From Tetmemena sp. SeJ-2015 (taxonomy: Eukaryota > Ciliophora > Spirotrichea > Sporadotrichida > Oxytrichidae), in contig JAJKFJ010024815.1 of the NCBI GenBank assembly GCA_027382625.1, forward strand, positions 1 to 11,777: 11,777 nt of DNA, written 5' to 3'. The position numbers were made by a program, and so were the translations under genes. The number at the start of each line of letters is the position of its first letter. Within the stretch, counting starts at the first letter, position 1. Positions 1-9,100 of this stretch are shown here, in pieces. The notes below the pieces were generated by a model. The model was not told where the DNA came from, ran no database searches, and worked only from the letters and a program-made list of their open reading frames with translations.

Positions 1-196
1 TTATGATTAGCAAAATAAAGGAGGGCTAGATATGGACTGTTCCGTAGAAATATTTATGCGTGTCTTAGTTAGAAAAACCCCAAACTCCAATTTACAATTT
101 TTACATTGATGACACTCAGGTTTCCTCGACTTCATCAACCGATCAATACTACGTTGATCCAGCAACGAATTTGCTCAAAATCCAGAACACAAAAAG
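1..196 (+). CDS. MDS 1: N-terminal-side coding block
   Basis: Codons run in phase from position 3, with in-frame TAG at several Gln positions. The translation contains Y-N-F-Y-I-D-D-T-Q-V-S-S-T-S-S and Y-Y-V-D-P-A-T-N-L-L-K-I-Q-N-T-K. It is rich in Thr, Ser and Tyr, as in extracellular beta modules. The frame stays open well past 196, but composition turns AT-rich there. I end the block at the AAAAG repeat (192-196), which joins in phase to 1024-1028. The left end is cut by the window. No known domain is recognised. Confidence 0.75.
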
Positions 197-3100
197 TCAA
201 ATCCATTTTATTTTACAGCAAAAAAATTTCTTAATATTAAATTTAAAAGCTAGTATCAACAAGTAAATGCCTATCAACTTAAGACTCTTTTTCATCTCTG
301 GATATTTTAATTTTTTATCTAATGACTTAAAAAGCGATGATACTTTTCAGAAACGAAATAAAACTGTTTTCTTAATTTTATAGTATAAAATATATGAGAA
401 CTAAATATGTTTTCTAAAAGAAAAATTTAAAAAGAGATTATTAATCTAAGAATTTAAATATATAGTCTACTTTTATATTATTGGCTTACTTAAAAAAATA
501 TGTATGATATTAATTGGATTTGAGTGGCAAAAAAGGTATTGCAAAAGTTACTATAGAATTCATAGCCATATTTTAAAAATGATTTTAAAATGTTGAGTAA
601 ATAATTAGTATTAATTAAATTCCAGTAAGATTACTAAGTGAAGAAAGAGTGAAAAATTATTTAATTCATGCAATTTTTAATAAATATTAATAAAAAATGA
701 ATAATAAGCATGTTTATAAATTTTTTGTTCAATAATCCTAGATTTTTTAGAGAATTAAATTTTGAGATACAAGATATTAAAATTCTCTCGCAGCAAGACA
801 ACTATGGATAATTTATATTCTGGGTTTTCTTCTCAATTATTACCTTAATATGTGTTTGAATATATTATTAACTAAATTGTGAAGTTGTGTATTTGTTTGG
901 ATAATTTCAATGAGAGTTTCTAAGATATTCCAATAACAAATATTTTAGAAGTTAAGGAATTAGATCTCACTTTTTTCATTTTTAGCTTCCTTGAACTGCA
1001 ATTAAAATTTAGTAAACAAATTGAAAAGATCAAATAATTATGAGGAATTGAATGCTCTAATGGAAATGGTATAAGCGCCAAATCTAACACTTTATTTTAT
1101 TTATTTTTTATTCAATTATTAAATATTTTTAGACTTATAATACAATTTTAACTTTTATTATAATTGCATTTTAAACAAAATAGGGAAAAAATGTTTATTT
1201 AAAAAAGATAATGATTTAATGACTCTTTTCATATAATTAAGATAAGGCTTCTGTTTTTTTTTTTTTTTTAAATTGTTTGCTAAATCACTTAAATATTAAA
1301 AAGATTTTCTTTAAAAGATGATTTATTAAACTTAGGTAGACCTACTTGTAGCAGACTTTTCATGGAATGACTAAACAGCAATTCCAGTGACAATCGACAT
1401 CACCACCGCATCCTTTTAATTGAATCTTAACCCCTATTTAACATTCAAAACTGGAGTCAATACTTCTACTGGAAATGTAGTTATCATTAACTCAATTATT
1501 TGTGGAGATAAATAACTTAAATTGATATTTATAATGCTAAAGTGATACAAATATTTAATTTACCTAAACTTATAATTTTGGAGAGAAAAAAACTAGATTT
1601 CAATTACTTTCATTTAAGAGTATCAAGGAATCTGCTGCATCTCCTTCAGCAGTGAATTATCTATCAATGTCAAGTGCTGTGACTGGAATTGAGAAATTTA
1701 CTGCAGTCATGAGTTACTCATATTCTTCAGATTCTTCTTTTTCATTTTCTCGCACTCTCTATATTATCAATCATTCACATATACAAAATTAATTTAACCA
1801 AAGTAAGTTTTAATTTAAGTAGCCTAGATTTTTATTTATTAAAGAAAACAAATTTATCAAGTGGAACAAAATTGCTTAAAATGAATACAATTTTTAATAT
1901 TTTTAATCTATAATTAAATAAAAATGAGTTTAAAAGAAAATGCATTTCTAATTTCACAAAAATTATATTTACAAGAAAATTTTTAAAAAGGAAACTATGA
2001 TTTTATAACATAATAATTTAAGAAATTATTTTTATAATTTCTCTCTTAAATCATCCATTTTAAGTATTTATTTATTGAGAGATAGAAAAGAAAAAAAAAT
2101 TTCTATTTTTGGCCCCATTAAAATAAAAACAATTCTTAACAGTAGTAAAAATATTTTTTTGTTAAATTGTAAGAAATAGTTTCTCAAATGATGGTGCCTA
2201 GCTAGATTGGAGACAGATTTTTTTAACAATAAATGATTGCTCTCCTACATGTGTCTCCAAATAGTGAGACAATATATATATTCATAAATATTTATCTAGT
2301 CAACTATTTGCATATATTTTGATTCATTTTTTATCTATTGATATTAAAGAATTTTTTTCATTTTTCAAAATTAATATATCCTTTACATATTATGTGTTTT
2401 TATATCTATTTCCTTTCCTTTCATCAATTAATTAAATTATAGTGTTCTTAAAAACTAACGAATTGCATAGCATGTGCAGGTAGTCTTGTACCCTATTATA
2501 AGTCAACAAATGAAGAAAAGTACTGCGCCAGCTCATGCCCTACAGGACAATACAATAAAACCTATTATTTTAAATTTTTAGCTTTATAATTATAAAGCTG
2601 ATATTTCTTCGCCTCTTAAGATAATTCTTACAGGGAAATTAACTTGTAAGAAGTTATAAAAGATGCTCGATTTTAAATTTAAAAAAATATAATTATAATT
2701 TCATGGACTTGTCTGAAAAAATTAGACGAAAAGTTTTTTATTCCTTTTTATAATTAGTAAATGATTGTAACAATTTATAGTCTATCTTTATTTTACAGAA
2801 GAAAATTGAGTTTTTATTTTTAAAGGATATCCTTTTATCTTTTAAAATTGGGTATTTGAAATGATGGAAGTAGTTGCAAATCCTGCCTGAGTGGTTGTTC
2901 TGACTGTAAAAGCAGCTCTCTAGTTCTTAAATCTACATTATGCGCAGCTTGTGCTACAGGAGCTGAATAATTTATAATCAATTCCTAAAAAGTTATAAAA
3001 TATATTTAGGATGTAATTCATTGACATTTAATAAATTTGTTAATGAGATTTTAAGTTTGCAGGTTGGCTAAACCTTTAGGAAATTATCCTTAAAGTAAGG

Positions 3101-6100
3101 CTGTAAAATTGCAGGTACCTTTTTCCTATTTTACAAGCCACTAGTCAAGCTACACCTATTCTCTTTCTACTCAGGGAAATCCAAATTACATATCATTGCA
3201 ATATCTAAATATGAAATCAGGCCTCATTCTCACAATAACAACTCCTTCTTCAGTCACAGCTAGTATTTTTTAATTACAAATAAATTTATGAAAACTATTA
3301 TAAAAATTATAAAAAGAGCATAATAAAACAAATTTATAAAGCTGCATTAATAAATTTTCCTATTAAAAATATAAATGTTGAAATCTCATAAAGTTAATCA
3401 AAAGAAATGAGCATAATATGTTATCAGTTGAATATTAAGATATTATTAACAATTTAATAAAATCTTAAATCAATGAACTAAACTTTTGAATTAAAAATTA
3501 AAACTAGAACTAGTGTTTATATTGAGTAGTAATCTCAGGGTATTATGCTAGACAAATAGATATTCTCATTTAGTGTAGATTCTTCGAAGCCTTCTGTTTA
3601 TGTGACAGACCCCCTAGATAACATATTTTTGGATTATCAGACTTCAAACTAAATAGCTGAGTCTCACTTATTTATTGATCAATATGGCAACATCCCCTCT
3701 AGTTTACAATACACTTGTGATGGTGGAAGTACTTTCATAACTTCAACTTCCTCTTTAAATTATTCAAAGTAAAATAACTTTACTAATGGCTGTAATTAAT
3801 TAAAAAAGGACAAATGAAAGAATAGTGGTAATATTATCATGGAAGTATATAAAATTGATAATTCTATTCAATATGCAGTATTAAGTTAGTTAATATAACT
3901 TATATGAGTCTTTTCTTTATGCAATATACTTCTTGAATATACAAATGAAGGTCATGCATTATATTTGTAATTTTTACTCTCTTTTAACGATATAAAAATT
4001 TATTGCAAACTGCTAATTTTGACAAGTTTTTTTTAAAAAAATAATTTCTTACATTTATCTTCACCCTAAATAATTTGTTTAAAGATTATAGAATGACATT
4101 ATTTTTAAACTGCTTTATAAAAACACTCTGCGAATTAATTTTATCTGTCGAATGGAAGCAAGTTGAGCATAAAGCTTCTAAGCTTTGTGTACGATAAATC
4201 TTCTTATTATGGAGTAACTTAATGCTAAATGATATCAGGAATGGCTTCTTGGACATTCACAATTATATTCTTTTACAATCACTCCCCTCAATTTTAATAT
4301 TAATTTCATAATAGAAATTTAATGTAGTTTCAATAGATAGTAAAGAATTTTTATTGAAAAAGAAGCCATTTACTTTATTTAAAATTAATAATAAATATTT
4401 TTTTCCTAAATATCTATGCAATAATTTTAATCTTAGAAATTGATATAATAATTATTAAACAATAGTCAATGGATCAGTGATGTAAAACTGCCTGATTAAA
4501 TAGCATTCAAAACTCATAATTGTTTAATAATTCAAATAATAATTTCCTTTTCATCTAATAAATATCATTAAATAAGATACAAGCTAATAATTGAGGAAAA
4601 AGTATTTTCTAACATATTGAGATACAAGATTTGAGCATAAAATTTCAACTTCTAATATTTTTATAATCTTGAGAGATTTATTCTATGCTGAAAATAGTCC
4701 AGTGACATTTGATTTATCCGGATTGGTGTTTGACTAAGATTTTGGTATTTAGCTTCCCGAATCTTTTAAGCTGATCATTTCAATATAGATCACCATTTAT
4801 TATTGATTGTATCATATCTAGTTCTAGTACTGATAGCACTATAGTGTCTTCTCTTACTGCAAATGGTGTAAACGAAGCATCTTTTGACTCTGAATGGAAA
4901 GCAACATTCTACTATAGTGGCAGTGCTTACCCAACTTCATCAGTGCCGGTGACTCTCTACGCTTACGTAAAAGATGAGAAAGGGGCAATAACTCCATCTG
5001 CTCCTTTCTAACTCACAGTTGCAGGTTGCCATTCTTCTTGCAAAGACTAATTCTGCTTAGGTCCTAGTTTATATAATTGCACTCAGTGCCCAGATGCAAA
5101 CACTTTTTACTATGAAGGTGAATATAAACGATGCCTGAATGCCTGTCTAACTGGGCAGAGATTGCCCTTTTCAACCTTTTGCTGTGTTAATTGCGCTGAT
5201 GGATGCAAATATTAGAGCTAATATTAATATAGCTGAGAATTTAATAAAAAAGAGAATTAAATTAATTATTAAATTTAAAAGGAATAAATCAGTGACAGTT
5301 AAAGTGTGTCCTATTTAAATAATAATTAGTCCATTTGATTCAGCATAAAATTCTAAGAACTTTACATCCTTGTAACTTTTGTGTGGGAGCGCTCAGTCAA
5401 GAGTTATAAGCCACACAAGTTTAGACGAAGAATATGAAGAGGAGGAAGAAGAATGCGTGAATCATATCTCACTGCTGATAGGTGCTGTGGAGATGATTAA
5501 AGAAGAAATTCATATTAATTTTTGATTCTCTATCGAACAAGCTACAGATCGGGGGCTGAATCTACGATTTCAACTGTCACCATTTTGCAACTCTTCATTT
5601 ATTATTTTATCCAATCACCGATTTTAATTAAAATTCCAACTATAAAGCAAATTTAATACTATGCACTGCCTGTACTGGTGATGGTCTCGAGTTGAAAGAT
5701 TCTTAATGCTAGCAATGTGATTCTAGTAAATATGAAATGCCCTCAGATGGAGGATCTTCAGTATGTGCTTCTTCTTGCGCCTCTGGGTATACATACACCG
5801 AAGGCTCTAAGAAATGCATTTGTAAGTTTATTATATAACCTTATCTTTTATAGCAACTAGAAACCCTCAGTTATTGGCTTCAAGTATTCTATCCTAAATT
5901 ACACTCAGACCTGGCCAATATTATTAAATAACAAATAAATATCTCGTGAGACTTGAGAATATTATACATCATATTTATTAGAAGGATTTTTAAGGAGAAA
6001 AAGAATAATTATTTTTATCTAAGGTTTAAGTACTAGGATAAGGAACAAATTCAATAGGGAAATCATAATTGCTTTTGGCTAACAATGAAATTACAGTTTG

Positions 6101-9100
6101 ATGATATAGTCAGAGATTTTTACATGCATAAAAGCTACAGCTTTTCTCGTTATTTTAATAAATCATCCTATTTATCTTATCTATTTACTGCATCAATAAA
6201 AGACTTATAGAAGAAGGAAGGAACAAATTTAAAATGATTATTTAATTTCGCATGTTAAAAAATTAGGAGAAAATATAATTCCTTGCTAAATATAACGAAA
6301 CTATATAAAATACAAATGCATATATATTATTCCTTCGATTAAAAACTACCTGAAATTTCTTAAAATTTGATTCTAATTTATTTATTTATTTTATCTTGGA
6401 ATAGTTTGCCCATGATTACGTGATTGATACCTAGAATTTGGTGAGTTATGAAGAAAGCTTAGAAATTCACAAATCTGGGACAAAAGTAGATCCAAACTGG
6501 ATTTCTTTAGACAAAAAAGATGCTAAGACCCTTACTCTTAAGTTGGGTTATCAAAATCCTATTCCTGTTACTTCTATACCATTAACTCCTGATCAATTTC
6601 TTATCAAGTTCAAGATAACTCAATATCTAATCTATTTTATTGTTTATTTAACACTTAATAATAAATTTTATTATTGAAGAAATTAATCATAATCCTTTTC
6701 TTATTATTTTATACAAAATATTATATTTTAATTTTATAGTCTCATAAAATAATTTTCATATTTTAAAATAGCCAGATTAAAAAAGTTCTACTTACGAAAT
6801 AAATTTAACCTTAAATCCTAAGTAAGAAGTTGCATTGAAGTAGACTGCTACTCTTTAGCTAGGCACAGCTGTTCCTGGCATTCCTTTTGAATTCTTCGTT
6901 AAGAACAGTTACTTCCAAGTTCTTTCTGGAGACTACTTTACTTTATATTGCAGTTCAAATGATTAGTTGATTACCCTCAAGCCTTATGGAATAGATTTCA
7001 GAATAAATGGAACAGTACCCAATAACTCTTATGCCAATTCATTTATAACTATTCCTTGCTACACAATCAATAGTATTTAAGACAAATCCACTTTCAACTT
7101 CAAAATACAAGTCAACCCCAATATACCACCTGTACTAACATCTTATACGAAATTTACATTATAATTATCCAGTTAAGAACAATATATTCATTTTTATGAA
7201 TACTTGGTTTTTCATTAAAATTATTTTTCAAATTTGAAAGATAAAATTGATTAATTATTGTCTCTACTATTTTAATCTTAAAAAGATACAAAGATTTACC
7301 TAGGTGATACATTTTTACAAACTTACAGCTCCTAATGCACTGATTCAGAGAATTTTATTTTTAAAAAAAAGAAGAAATTAACTCCATAAAATAAATTTTG
7401 CCAATGAATTATTAAGTGAATCGATAATGGAAATTCAATAGTTCTAAAATACGAAAATTTAATTTTATAACAAAGTAGAAATTTATTCTTGCATTTTAAT
7501 TACAGTAGATTAATAAAAAATATCATTAGACTACAATTTAAGTCTCATATTATTTCTATTTTTTTTGTTTCGAAGATATCACCCTTTAAAACAATTTTAA
7601 CATCTGAATTATTTAACAAAATTAATTTTCAAAAATAATTAGAGTCCATTGGATAACACCAGATAAGTTAATCAATGAGAAGTTCTCATCGATCATTTTC
7701 TAGTTGTTCATTTCTTCAAATTTATATGATGTCTTTTTCTTTTCGATGCTGTGAGCCTACCATAGCCACGCTCTTTCTATGAAATAGCAAACTTAATATA
7801 CGTTTATTTAGCAACTGCAAAGCTTATATCTAGTATTTGCCATTTATTAAAAATGATTCTAAATTTTTTCTCTCAATAAATTAATTGCTATTTTAATCGG
7901 AAAAAATTAAATCACTCTTTTGAGTATTTTTTTTGGGTAATATAAATACAGATATACCATGAAAAAAATTTGAACAATTTTTTGAGAAACTTACTGAATT
8001 TTCTTTTAGGCAATATTTTAGTGCAAATATATACAAATTAAAAAAAAACTAGAGTAAATCAATAATAGTTAGTAATTGTATTATAAAAATATCTCCTTTT
8101 GTAGCATTTGCATTTTATTAAATTATTTTATCTAATAAATATCAAAAATTAATGTAATTAAATAAATTACAAAAAGAGAACTAAAGTTTGGCAATAAAAG
8201 TATATGTAAACAATCAGGAGCCAGCAACTTCTCGAAAATGGGGAAATGTTTGGTATGATTCTGCTTCAACTAAATTTAGTTTCACATTTGCTCTCGCTTC
8301 TTAAGCTGGAGTTTATCAAACTCAGGTAACATGCTCAGATTCTGTTATAAAATAAGTAATATTTATTCCAAGTATTTTACATTATCTCAATTAATCATTG
8401 AATTAGGAAAATTATAAATGATCTTAGAAATTTTATTTCAAAAATAGTTTGAAATTTGATACAATATTGTAATAATCCTCCAGTTTCATCTTCATTTTCT
8501 TTGACGCTAGTTATAAATAGACCTCCTGTTGCTCTATAGTCTATAGACTTGTTGTAGATAGCATTCACACTTAAATAGTATAAGTTCAATTTGACTAGCT
8601 TATTTAAAGATCCTGAAGGTGGGGATTTAGCTTACACTCTCACTACTCAGGATGATAAAGTACCGATATCCTAAATAACTTTCTCAAATGGCCAAATGAA
8701 TTTCACTTTTGGTTTTAGTGATGCTGGCACATATCCCTTGCGACTCAGTGCTTTCGATAAGCAAGGTGATCGTGCCTCTATCGACTTTAAGCTTTAAGTG
8801 ATAGGCTGTTTCTCAGGGTGCTCTACTTGCTTAGATATAACTTCAAATTCTTGTACAGCTTGCTCAGCTTCTTATTACTTACTTTCTAATCAATGTATGA
8901 ACAGCTGTCCCTCAGGATATTATGGAGACTAAACTAATAGAGTGTGCAATAAATGCCCATCAGCATGCGCAACTTGTACTGGCAGCAACTCTCAAACTTA
9001 ATGTACATCTTGTACAGAGGGATTTTTCTTGACTAATTAAGCTTGCAATCCTTAATGTTCTGTTGGCTACTATGAAGATGATCCTACTAACACTTGCAAA

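Noticed and set aside
3..5. ATG at position 3 as the true start codon
   Set aside because: The following residues are polar and charged with no signal peptide, unlike what an extracellular multi-domain protein needs; the block probably continues left of the window.
1492..1606. TCAATTA direct repeat (1492-1498 and 1600-1606) as the MDS 3/4 pointer
   Set aside because: The two copies are in different codon phases, so joining there breaks the frame; TGGAGA works.
4171..4186. Inverted repeat AAAGCTT-CT-AAGCTTT as a regulatory hairpin
   Set aside because: It lies inside MDS 10 and is fully explained by the codons there.
762..4632. 14-base match TTGAGATACAAGAT shared by IES 1 (about 763) and IES 10 (about 4619)
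   Set aside because: One exact match of this length is expected by chance in AT-rich DNA of this size, and similarity does not extend beyond it.
6438..6677. Stand-alone 79-residue + strand gene
   Set aside because: Its first half is MDS 14 of the large gene, which extends upstream in the same frame; its C-terminal part is readthrough into AT-rich IES 14.
6606..6788. AAGTTC repeat (6606-6611 and 6783-6788) as the MDS 14/15 pointer
   Set aside because: Out of phase: joining there leads into a non-coding frame; the shorter GAT repeat is in phase.
8395..8589. Minus-strand ORF
   Set aside because: It overlaps the start of the clearly coding MDS 18 on the + strand and has no protein-like pattern of its own.
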